From positions 58,165 through 122,164 of the forward strand of contig JBLWSY010000011.1 of assembly GCA_048270425.1 (NCBI GenBank): a stretch of DNA of 64,000 bases, written 5' to 3'. Position numbers and translations under genes: made by a program. This DNA is from Oceanospirillum sp048270425 (GTDB lineage: Bacteria > Pseudomonadota > Gammaproteobacteria > Pseudomonadales > Halomonadaceae). Below, piece after piece: positions 25,304 to 33,239 of the stretch (the stretch's first letter is position 1; each line of letters opens with the position of its first letter). The notes beneath the pieces are model-generated. The model did no database searches and was not told the origin of the DNA. It worked only from the letters and a program-made list of their open reading frames with translations.

Positions 25304-26146
25304 ATGAAGCCGCTGAACATGACAGATACTGACGCCGTCAGTTCCGATGAGACCCTGTACTCAGTTCCTGTTTTACTCTCGGTTCAGGGACTGAACCATC
25401 GTTATCGCCAGCGGCAGGCGCTTATTAAGATCGACCTTAAGCTCTATCAGGGGCGCTTTAATGCGCTTCTGGGGGCTAACGGTGCGGGCAAATCGACCCT
25501 GTTTAATCTGTTAGCAGGGCTGATTCGCCGTCAGGAGGGTGAGCTGGTGTTTAACGGCGAGCCCCTTGATAAAGCGACACCGGACTACCTCTGCAATCTG
25601 GGGATCGTTTTCCAGCAAAGTACACTGGATCCGGATCTGACGGTCGGCCAGAACCTGCACTACCACGCATCCCTTCAGGGCATGAGCCGCAAAGAGGCCA
25701 AAACCCGGATCCATCAAGAACTGGAGCGTCTTGAACTGCTGGATCGCCTGAACACACCAGTTCGACAGCTCAACGGCGGCCATAAGCGTCGGGTAGAGAT
25801 CGCCCGGGCACTGCTGCACAACCCCGCTTTTCTGATGCTGGATGAAGCCACGGCAGGTCTTGATATTCAGACCCGCCATCAACTGACCGAATACCTGCAT
25901 CAGCGCTGTAAAGAAGGTTTAACGGTACTCTGGACAACACACCTGCTGGAAGAGGTTGCCGATGAAGATCCGGTCACCATTCTGCATCAGGGGGAAGTGG
26001 TTTGCGCTGGACTCCAGAAAGCGCTTCTTGAGCAAAGCCCGGATGCCTCACTGGCGGGACTGTTAAACGGTCACGCAGGGATCTGTAAAGAGGCGGGCAG
26101 TGAAACCAGCAAAACGCCATCACAAGATCCGGAGCCAGCGCTATGA
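25304..26146 (+). CDS. pedB: ABC transporter ATPase of the PQQ-alcohol system (PedB-like)
   Basis: 280 residues. Walker A is GANGAGKSTLFN (about 58-69), Walker B is FLMLDEATAGLD and the H-loop is WTTHLLEE. The signature motif reads LNGGHKRRVEIARALL: Asn and His replace the Ser and Gln of canonical LSGGQ. It pairs with the permease, whose start overlaps this stop by four bases (ATGA). Two ATPase copies should drive transport across the inner membrane. Confidence 0.88.
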   Translation: MKPLNMTDTDAVSSDETLYSVPVLLSVQGLNHRYRQRQALIKIDLKLYQGRFNALLGANGAGKSTLFNLLAGLIRRQEGELVFNGEPLDKATPDYLCNLGIVFQQSTLDPDLTVGQNLHYHASLQGMSRKEAKTRIHQELERLELLDRLNTPVRQLNGGHKRRVEIARALLHNPAFLMLDEATAGLDIQTRHQLTEYLHQRCKEGLTVLWTTHLLEEVADEDPVTILHQGEVVCAGLQKALLEQSPDASLAGLLNGHAGICKEAGSETSKTPSQDPEPAL

Positions 26147-26988
26147 ATGCCCCGATTAAGATCCGAAAACATCAGGGTGGCATCAGCCGCTACTGGCGCA
26201 CCTTTGTCGGCATCAGCCAGCGCGAACTGCTGCGCTTTGTCCAGCAACGCACCCGCTTTCTCAGTGCGCTGATCCGCCCTCTGCTCTGGCTGGTGGTGTT
26301 TGCTGCCGGTTTCCGAGCCGTACTGGGGGTTTCCATCATGCCCCCCTACGGCACCTACATCACCTATCAGGTTTATATCGCACCGGGCCTGGTGACTATG
26401 ATCCTGTTGTTTAACGCCATGCAAAGCGCACTCTCTATGGTGTACGACCGGGAGATGGGCAGTATGAAGGTTCTGCTCACAAGCCCGCCACCACGAAGCT
26501 TTCTGCTGATCAGCAAGTTAGTCGCCAACGCCCTAGTCTCACTGCCTCAGGTGATGGTGTTCCTCCTGATCGCCCTTCTGGTGGATGTTGATCCGCCACT
26601 GATCGGTTATCTGGCGGTTCTTCCCGCTGCGCTTCTGGTTTCGGTCATGCTGGGTGCGATCGGTTTGTTTATCTCAACCTTTATCCGCCAGCTGGAGAAC
26701 TTTGCCGGCGTGATGAACTTTGTCATCTTCCCGATGTTCTTTCTCTCCTCTGCGCTCTATCCTCTCTGGAAGATGCAGGAAGCGGGTATTCTGCTGCACA
26801 CCATCTGCCAGCTGAACCCCTTCACTTATGGTGTGGAACTGATACGTTTCAGCCTGTACGGCGAACTGGACAGCCACTCGCTGATGGTGGTTACAGCAGT
26901 CACTCTAGGCTTCCTGACGCTGGCAATTATCAGCTTCGACCCGCAACGCGGTATGAAAAGCGGCGGGAAACCAGTACCAAAGGCGTAG
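26143..26988 (+). CDS. pedC: ABC-2 type permease of the PQQ-alcohol system (PedC-like)
   Basis: 281 residues with six predicted transmembrane helices (about 45-65, 85-110, 125-155, 160-185, 190-215, 248-268) and the ABC-2 signature block around YDREMGSMKVLLTSPPPR. ABC-2 permeases are often exporters, yet the P. putida homologue is linked to lanthanide supply, so the direction of transport is unsettled. Overlaps the ATPase gene by four bases. Confidence 0.87.
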   Translation: MNAPIKIRKHQGGISRYWRTFVGISQRELLRFVQQRTRFLSALIRPLLWLVVFAAGFRAVLGVSIMPPYGTYITYQVYIAPGLVTMILLFNAMQSALSMVYDREMGSMKVLLTSPPPRSFLLISKLVANALVSLPQVMVFLLIALLVDVDPPLIGYLAVLPAALLVSVMLGAIGLFISTFIRQLENFAGVMNFVIFPMFFLSSALYPLWKMQEAGILLHTICQLNPFTYGVELIRFSLYGELDSHSLMVVTAVTLGFLTLAIISFDPQRGMKSGGKPVPKA

Positions 26989-27148
26989 TTTTTCTACGCC
27001 CTGAGTAGCAATCAGCAGCCACCAAAGCAGAAGATCATTCTTTAACCAGAAGGCCTAAGTTAAAGCTGGGGTCGGTGATAACACAGATACCCAGCTACTG
27101 CTCTGCACATTTTTTAAAGCAACAGCCTTCTGGCGACGAGAGACAATA

Positions 27149-27985
27149 ATGACAATATCTCGCACAGGGGTTCCGAATGGCACAGCTCTGCCTGCTCGTT
27201 GGCAGGATTCCATCCGGCAACACCTGACAGGTTTACTGCAACCTGCCGATTTTAAAGACTCAGGCCATCTCTTCGGAAGAAAAGGGTTGGCTGTAACCGC
27301 AATTCTGGTTGCGCTGTTCAGCTCTGCCGCCTGCAGCACCACCGATGTTGCAACTAAACCGGATACTGCAGGCTTATCGGCACGACTTGCCGGACAACCC
27401 ACCGCGAAGCAAATCGCCTCAGAACAAAACACCGCAAAACAACTGCAGCCCACTCACTATCTCCAGCCATTAACGGCGGAAGATATCACACTGCTTTCCG
27501 AACATGAGCTTTTTGACTCAAAAGGCTTACGAATCAGCCGTTACCGTGCTCCGGTTCCCTCTCAGGCTCCGGGAGCTATGACGCTTTCCAATAGCGACTT
27601 TATCGCGCTTAAAGAGCAAAACCGCTTACTTCTGATCGATGTCCTTCCGGCGACCCTGCGGGAAGGTCGCTTTATCAATACCAGGCAGCATAAAACGATC
27701 CCCGGCAGTTTCTGGCTGGCAAATACCGGCAAGGCCGATGCCCCTGAATCGATCAATCAGTATTTCTCTGCCCAGCTTTCCATCCTGATGGCCCACTATC
27801 CCGATAAGACGCCGGTATTCTTCTGCAAGACCGATTGCTGGATGTCCTGGAATGCTGCAACGAAAGCCAGTGCCTTAGGCATAAAACCTCTGTACTGGTA
27901 TCCGGCAGGTATTGATGGCTGGAAGGAAAACGGCGGCGAACTGGTGTTACAGGCACCGGTTCCACTAAGCACGACTAAAACCTGA
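27149..27985 (+). CDS. PQQ-dependent catabolism-associated CXXCW-motif protein, probable lipoprotein
   Basis: 278 residues. A hydrophobic segment (about 48-64, AVTAILVALFSSAAC) ends in a possible lipobox, SAAC. The mature domain is rhodanese-like: LLLIDVLPATLREG, IPGSFWLANTG and the family hallmark FFCKTDCWMSWNAA (about 227-240), then YWYPAGIDGW. The two Cys could handle a thiol, sulfur or metal. The same order (permease, this gene, LuxR regulator) occurs in the P. putida ped locus, as I recall it. Confidence 0.82.
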   Translation: MTISRTGVPNGTALPARWQDSIRQHLTGLLQPADFKDSGHLFGRKGLAVTAILVALFSSAACSTTDVATKPDTAGLSARLAGQPTAKQIASEQNTAKQLQPTHYLQPLTAEDITLLSEHELFDSKGLRISRYRAPVPSQAPGAMTLSNSDFIALKEQNRLLLIDVLPATLREGRFINTRQHKTIPGSFWLANTGKADAPESINQYFSAQLSILMAHYPDKTPVFFCKTDCWMSWNAATKASALGIKPLYWYPAGIDGWKENGGELVLQAPVPLSTTKT

Positions 27986-28037
27986 CAAAGCAGCACTGCA
28001 AAGCCGGAGAACCACTTTAATATTAATGAGTTACGAG

Positions 28038-28120
28038 AATAGTTTTGTCAAAAATGACTGAACTATTGTCGGATGCCCAAAACGGAATCAAAGAGTCATG
28101 ATAGACTGATAGATGATTCC
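28038..28120. promoter_or_regulatory. Two inverted repeats upstream of the LuxR-type regulator
   Basis: AATAGTT (28038-28044) pairs with AACTATT (28061-28067), and GGAATCA (28084-28090) with TGATTCC (28114-28120). The AACTA half-site recalls GAACTA of the 22740 dyad, so autoregulation is possible. No terminator-like T-run is present. Confidence 0.35.
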
Positions 28121-28236
28121 GACGGCGACTGAATCCGATTAAGAAACCCATAAGCTAACAACCCAAACAGCCTGCACATGCTAATGCATGCTGATTTTTA
28201 CGACCCACGACAAAAGACAATAAAAAGGGGTTTGCC

Positions 28237-28926
28237 ATGTACAAAATTGTGACTGCTGACGACCATCCTATTTTTCGGGAAGCGATCGCTAATGTGGTAC
28301 GCAGCCGTTATCCGGACAGTGACATTCTGGAAACCTGCAATCTGGATGACACCCTGGCGTTGATTGAACAGGATGATGAGGTCGATCTGGTACTGCTGGA
28401 TCTGAATATGGACGGCATGGATGGCTTTCAGGGTCTGATGCGTCTGCGCGAAATGGCACCTTCAATTCCGGTTGTTATCGTCTCCGCCGAAGAAGACAAA
28501 AAGATTGTGCTGCAGGCGATCACCTTTGGCGCGGTTGGCTTTATCACCAAATCCTCCCCACGGGATCAGATGCACAAAGCGCTGGAACAGATTCTGGCGG
28601 GTAGCGTCTATCTGCCCTCAGATATTATCCGTGGTGATAATAACTCATCGGGCAATCTCTCAGGTGCACAAGCGCTTCGCCAACAGAAACAAGCAGAGAC
28701 TATTGATCCGGCCCTGCTGTCCTCTCTCACCCGCCGCCAGATTATTGTGCTGCAGCGTATGGCTGAAGGCGAATCCAACAAACAGATCGCTTATACCCTG
28801 TCGATTGCTGAAACCACCGTAAAAGCCCACGTATCCGCTATTCTGCGCAAACTTGGCGTCAGTAACCGCATTCAGGCGGTGATCGCTGCCCGCGATATCG
28901 ACTTCTCTGAGCTTTCCCGCTTCTGA
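28237..28926 (+). CDS. exaE: LuxR/NarL-type response regulator of alcohol oxidation (ExaE/AgmR/PedR1-like)
   Basis: 229 residues. Receiver domain (1-120) with DDHP acidic pair, phospho-acceptor Asp in LVLLDLNMDGMDG (about residue 54), switch Ser and Lys in FITKSSP. The C-terminal LuxR helix-turn-helix (about 165-225) contains SNKQIAYTLSIAETTVKAHV. Homologues activate exaA/pedE and associated genes. No histidine kinase is found in the window, so its sensor is encoded elsewhere. The gene ends the rightward cluster and has its own upstream region. Confidence 0.87.
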   Translation: MYKIVTADDHPIFREAIANVVRSRYPDSDILETCNLDDTLALIEQDDEVDLVLLDLNMDGMDGFQGLMRLREMAPSIPVVIVSAEEDKKIVLQAITFGAVGFITKSSPRDQMHKALEQILAGSVYLPSDIIRGDNNSSGNLSGAQALRQQKQAETIDPALLSSLTRRQIIVLQRMAEGESNKQIAYTLSIAETTVKAHVSAILRKLGVSNRIQAVIAARDIDFSELSRF

Positions 28927-28958
28927 GTTAACAGTTTTAAGTCTCTGAACCCGCCATC

Positions 28959-28985
28959 AAAAAGCCCGCATATTGCGGGCTTTTT
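28959..28985. terminator. Bidirectional terminator between regulator and chemoreceptor genes
   Basis: Perfect 12-bp stem AAAAAGCCCGCA / TGCGGGCTTTTT with loop TAT; it can serve both convergent genes. Confidence 0.85.
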
Positions 28986-29010
28986 GGCGTTTGTTAATGA
29001 CAGGCTGATA

Positions 29011-30681
29011 TCAATCCGGCAGATAACCCACCCGGAAGCCGCCCCAATGGCGACCATTCACAAAGACAGGTACTGATAAGTCATGCAGAACCTCACCGGT
29101 ATCCCGTTTGTAGGTCTGCAGCAACAGTTTTTCCTGATGCTGACCACCGCGCTGACCGGTCTTGTCGTTGAATATCCGCTTACTACGGCTTTTTACCAGA
29201 TCCACAGCAGGGTCACCGGATTCTTTGTGCGCATATTGGTTATTGTGGGTCGGTACATAACCATGGTCATCGATCATGATTGCGTAAGCAAAACCGTTAG
29301 TATTCAGAGTATCTTCCTGAATCGCAGGTAGTACGCGATCTGTGAACTGATCAAAACGGGTGGAATATTTCTGTGGATTAGTACCCTCGATCGGCTTGTA
29401 GTTACGGTCAAAAAGGTCATCCATGCTGAGGGTTCCACTGGCAATCGCCTGCTCAAAAGCCGCCTGAACACGCTCTGCAGCACGACGACAAGCCGCGTAA
29501 CTATCGCGATGCTTGCCTGCCGCTGCCTGACGGGCAAGCTCTGCGGTAATCGTTTCAGCACCATGCATAAGACTTTCAGCTTGTGTGGACAGGTCGTGCA
29601 TCTGATGATTGCCCTCGGTCACTTCTTCCTTCAGAGAAGAAATAGAACGCGAGATATCTTCGATGTGCTCATGGCTGTGTACCACAGCTTCAGCAATACT
29701 GCTGATCTGGTGCTCAACCTCATCAAACTGGTTCGCCATATCACCCAAACGATTCCCTACAGTTTCAACTTTTTCCGAGCCAAAGTTGATACGGGAAACC
29801 AGATCCTCAATGGTGGTCACCACTTCCTGCGTGCTGGACTGAATCTCCTGCACAATATCGGCAACCTGCTGGGTGGAATCGGAAGTACGACTGGCAAGGC
29901 TACGAACCTCATCGGCAACTACCGCAAAACCCCGGCCGTGTTCGCCAGCCCGTGCGGCTTCAATCGCTGCGTTCAGTGCCAGCAGATTGGTTTGCTCAGC
30001 AATGCCCTCAATCACACGGGTCACATCCTGAATCATGTCAGACTTTTCATTCAGCTGATTAATCAGACCCAAAGTGTGGTCTGTACGGGAGCTGATATCC
30101 CGCATCTGAGCGATCGCCTCCTGCAGCTCATCGCGACCGGTAAAGCTGTATTCTTTGGCCTGAGTCGCCAACTCGGTCACGCTACTGGCATTTACGGAAA
30201 CCTGCTGCATGGTAACGGTGATGGATTCGACACGAGTGGAGACTTTTTCGACCTCATCCTGCTGAATATCCAGACGTTTATCCATCTGATCAGCCAGGTG
30301 AGAGACTTCTGCCGTCGCGATAGCGGTTTTACTGGCCGTTCCACCTAGGGCTTCTGCCATCAGACGCAGCTTGGCATAACCACCAACAAAGCGACTGACC
30401 GGAGTGCCCGTCATACCTTGCTGCTGTAGAGTGGATCGGGCATGCTGCAAATCTTCCGTCGTCACCTCTTCCTTTTTCAGCAGTGCATCCAGTACAGGAT
30501 GAGAACCACCACCGGAGCGGCCAGTAACTAATGCCAACAAAACCGGCAGAGATGCAGCAATTAAAAGACCGATTCCCCAGACCGCCGGAATCGTGCCGGA
30601 AAGCATGCCGAACAGCACACCACCTAAAACCGGTACACCTGCAACCACCTGAACCATTTTTTGATTAGATGTTGAACTCAT
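29011..30681 (-). CDS. Chemoreceptor with C-terminal Cache-like sensor domain
   Basis: About 556 residues. Two close hydrophobic segments at the N terminus (about 9-30 and 32-50) leave almost no periplasmic loop. Residues about 100-380 form the MCP signalling coiled coil with the conserved tip at about 227-262 (IAEQTNLLALNAAIEAARAG, then GRGFAVVADEVRSLA). Residues about 420-556 (FAYAIMIDDHGYVPTHNNQY, PVFVNGRHWGGFRVGY) look like a single Cache-type domain in the cytoplasm, so this receptor probably senses an internal ligand. A TTG two codons upstream (30687) has tighter ribosome-site spacing and is an alternative start. Confidence 0.87.
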   Translation of the reverse strand: MSSTSNQKMVQVVAGVPVLGGVLFGMLSGTIPAVWGIGLLIAASLPVLLALVTGRSGGGSHPVLDALLKKEEVTTEDLQHARSTLQQQGMTGTPVSRFVGGYAKLRLMAEALGGTASKTAIATAEVSHLADQMDKRLDIQQDEVEKVSTRVESITVTMQQVSVNASSVTELATQAKEYSFTGRDELQEAIAQMRDISSRTDHTLGLINQLNEKSDMIQDVTRVIEGIAEQTNLLALNAAIEAARAGEHGRGFAVVADEVRSLASRTSDSTQQVADIVQEIQSSTQEVVTTIEDLVSRINFGSEKVETVGNRLGDMANQFDEVEHQISSIAEAVVHSHEHIEDISRSISSLKEEVTEGNHQMHDLSTQAESLMHGAETITAELARQAAAGKHRDSYAACRRAAERVQAAFEQAIASGTLSMDDLFDRNYKPIEGTNPQKYSTRFDQFTDRVLPAIQEDTLNTNGFAYAIMIDDHGYVPTHNNQYAHKESGDPAVDLVKSRSKRIFNDKTGQRGGQHQEKLLLQTYKRDTGEVLHDLSVPVFVNGRHWGGFRVGYLPD

Positions 30682-30931
30682 ACGCAACTCAGCTCCACCC
30701 TGCCTGCACAGGAATTATTGTTGTAATAGTTGTTGTGGTTATTAGCTTTTTATTATTTTCGGGAATTCCATAATAAGGCCTGATCGAGCACCAAGACGCC
30801 CTACTTTAGTCCAAAAAAGCTAGCCAGTTGGCGTAATTTGGCAGCAAAATTCACTCTTTTCCCAGTTGCAGCGCACAATATTGGTATGACCTACCAGGGT
30901 TTTCACCAGGTCGCTTACAGTGAGAAACAAA

Positions 30932-30953
30932 AACCGCCTGAAATCAGGCGGTT
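30932..30953 (-). terminator. Terminator of msrB
   Basis: Stem AACCGCCTGA / TCAGGCGGTT; the minus strand continues TTTGTTT. It lies about 52 bases past the msrB stop. Confidence 0.7.
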
Positions 30954-31004
30954 CAATATGGCTTCGGATTTGTCCGTTAGTGTGTCGTCGGTTTTAGCAG
31001 ATAA

Positions 31005-31490
31005 TCATGTGGGGACAAAACGAAGAGCCACACCATTGTTACACCAACGTTCACCTGTTGGCTTGGGGCCATCATTGAACACATGCCCCTGATGACCGCC
31101 GCAACGGGCACAGTGATATTCAGTGCGGGGATAGATCAGTTTAAAGTCGGTTTTAGTTTCGATATGACCTTCAACCACGGTAAAGAAACTTGGCCAGCCG
31201 GTGCCACTGTCATATTTCATCTCCGAGGTGAACAACAGCAGATCACAACCTGCACACCGGTACTCGCCCTTACGTTTCTCATCATTCAACGGGCTGGTGA
31301 AGGCACGCTCTGTACCCTCTTCACGGAGTACATAAAACTGCATCTTATCGAGACGCTCTTTCCACTCTTTGTGGCTGAGTTTGAGAGGTTCGATCTGATG
31401 ATCCGGCTTATGGCTGGCCTCCACCGCAGGAACAAAAGAGATCGCTGCCGGAAAACCAACCAGTGCCTGTAAAAAAGTACGACGTTTCAT
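31005..31490 (-). CDS. msrB: Peptide-methionine (R)-S-oxide reductase MsrB, exported by Tat
   Basis: 161 residues. The start at 31490 has AGGAG 6 bases upstream and gives a twin-arginine signal MKRRTFLQALVG, ending near VEA, so the enzyme works in the periplasm. The catalytic domain shows zinc pairs CAGC and CARC, SGTGWPSF, and the active Cys in RWCNNGVALRF. It reduces R-methionine sulfoxide in oxidised proteins. A GTG 18 bases upstream would place residues before the Tat motif and has no ribosome site. Confidence 0.92.
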   Translation of the reverse strand: MKRRTFLQALVGFPAAISFVPAVEASHKPDHQIEPLKLSHKEWKERLDKMQFYVLREEGTERAFTSPLNDEKRKGEYRCAGCDLLLFTSEMKYDSGTGWPSFFTVVEGHIETKTDFKLIYPRTEYHCARCGGHQGHVFNDGPKPTGERWCNNGVALRFVPT

Positions 31491-31598
31491 CGGGCACTCC
31501 TGACTCACAAAAGACTAATAACCTAGAACAAAGGCTTTTGTGTTTATACGCAGGTAATACCCCGGGCGGATTCAATTCTGAAATATTGATTTAATCAA

Positions 31599-33035
31599 TC
31601 AGGTATCGCTGCGCTTCCAGAAGCCCCGACTGCCACCGGCTTGCTTCGGATCAAACCAGTTCAGGCTTTCGTGCAGAGATACCACTTCACCCACAATGAT
31701 CAGGGAAGGTGGCTCAACCTGCTTGTCAGCGATATGCTCGGCAAGGGTTCCCAGAGTCGCGATATAGTTTTTCTGGTTACGGGTTGTACCCTGCTGAATA
31801 AGAGCTGCCGGAGTATCTGCGCTTCGGCCATGGGCGATCATCTGACGGGTAATTTCCGGCAGTCCCACCAGTCCCATATAAAAGACCAGCGTCTGGTTTG
31901 GCGCAGCCAGTTCCGACCAGGGCAGATTGGTACTGCCATCTTTCAGGTGACCGGTAACAAAACGAACCGACTGAGCATGATCTCTGTGAGTGAGAGGGAT
32001 ACCGGCATAAGCCGCGCAACCGGATGCGGCAGTAATACCCGGCACTACCTGAAACGGCACACGGTTCTGGCTTAAGGTTTCGATCTCTTCACCGCCCCGA
32101 CCAAAGATAAAAGGATCTCCGCCTTTCAGGCGAAGTACCCGTTTACCCTGCAACGCCAGATCGACCAGCAACTGGTTAATATCACCCTGAGGCACCGCAT
32201 GATCAGAGCGCGCTTTACCCACATAGATGCGTTCGGCATCGCTACGGCAAAGATCAACGATCTCAGGTGCCACCAGACGGTCATAAAGCACCACATCCGC
32301 CTGCTGGATCAAACGAACAGCGCGCAGCGTCAGTAGTTCCGGATCCCCCGGCCCACCGCCAACCAGATACACCTCACCGGTTACCGCGCCGGTTTCGGCC
32401 TCAGCTTCCGCCAGATTGTTTTCCAGCAGCTGCCCTGCCTGTGCTTCACGGCCGGATAACATGAGTTCGCCAACCGCGCCTTCAAGCTGTTGTGACCAGA
32501 AACGCTCACGCAATTTCAGTGTCGGGAATAAAGCCTTTACCCGATCCGAGCCCTGATGAACCAGTTTCGCCAGATGACCAAAGGAACGGGGAATCAGAGA
32601 CTCAAGACGCGCTTTCATAATACGCGCCAGTACAGGGGCTTCACCGGTAGAACCCACCGCAATCAATACCGGATGACGATCAATCAGATAAGGCAGGGAG
32701 ACGTTAGACCATTCCGGGTGAGCCGCCACATTAACCAGTCGGCCCTTTGCTTTAAGCTCAGTCGCTTGCTGTTGCAGCTCGTCCCCTGCTCCTTCTGCCA
32801 GAATCACTAACGGATAAAGCTCAGCCTTGGTGAGCGCCTGGTCCACAGCGATTTCAGCAACATTATGCTCCTGCATCAGCTTTACCAGCCCCAGACTCAA
32901 CGGCTGAGAGGAAGCGACTGCAACCTTAGCACCAGCTCGTAACAAAGCCTGAAGCTTACGGCGAGCCGTATCATCATGACCGATCACTGCGGCACCAAAT
33001 TCCTGGGTATTCGCCATCAGGGGGAGCATTTTCAT
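31599..33035 (-). CDS. cysG: Siroheme synthase CysG with degenerate N-terminal domain
   Basis: 478 residues. The C-terminal half (about 225-465) is an intact uroporphyrinogen-III C-methyltransferase: VYLVGGGPGDPELLTLRA, LKGGDPFIFGRGGEE, VVPGITAASG. The N-terminal half aligns without gaps to E. coli CysG over the first 36 residues, but the NAD motif GGGDVA reads GHDDTA. The catalytic Asp104 of E. coli/Salmonella (NVVD) is Ala here (NVAA, residues 102-105), and the SSGGTSP loop reads GSTGEAP. Dehydrogenase and chelatase activity are therefore doubtful. The neighbour order serS-cysG is as in Pseudomonas. Confidence 0.9.
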   Translation of the reverse strand: MKMLPLMANTQEFGAAVIGHDDTARRKLQALLRAGAKVAVASSQPLSLGLVKLMQEHNVAEIAVDQALTKAELYPLVILAEGAGDELQQQATELKAKGRLVNVAAHPEWSNVSLPYLIDRHPVLIAVGSTGEAPVLARIMKARLESLIPRSFGHLAKLVHQGSDRVKALFPTLKLRERFWSQQLEGAVGELMLSGREAQAGQLLENNLAEAEAETGAVTGEVYLVGGGPGDPELLTLRAVRLIQQADVVLYDRLVAPEIVDLCRSDAERIYVGKARSDHAVPQGDINQLLVDLALQGKRVLRLKGGDPFIFGRGGEEIETLSQNRVPFQVVPGITAASGCAAYAGIPLTHRDHAQSVRFVTGHLKDGSTNLPWSELAAPNQTLVFYMGLVGLPEITRQMIAHGRSADTPAALIQQGTTRNQKNYIATLGTLAEHIADKQVEPPSLIIVGEVVSLHESLNWFDPKQAGGSRGFWKRSDT

Positions 33036-33182
33036 GGACAGATCTCACAAGGGAAATGGACTGGCTTAATTTTATATAACCAAATCAAAGATACAAGAAA
33101 TCTTTTATAACCAATTTAAAGAAACTGCAGAAAACCCTTCAGTGCCCTGTAGAACAGTGAAAGCAAGCCGGGCAGGTATAAA

Positions 33183-33216
33183 AAAACGGCCTGTGCTTTT
33201 CAGCACAGGCCGTTTT
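33183..33216 (-). terminator. Terminator of serS
   Basis: Perfect 15-bp stem AAAACGGCCTGTGCT / AGCACAGGCCGTTTT, loop TTTC; the minus strand continues with Ts. It lies 24 bases past the serS stop. Confidence 0.88.
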
Positions 33217-33239
33217 CTTTCGCACAATACTTAAGCAGA

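Noticed and set aside
30838..31092. 84-codon plus-strand frame over the msrB terminator
   Set aside because: Contains the terminator hairpin and overlaps the end of msrB; no ribosome site.
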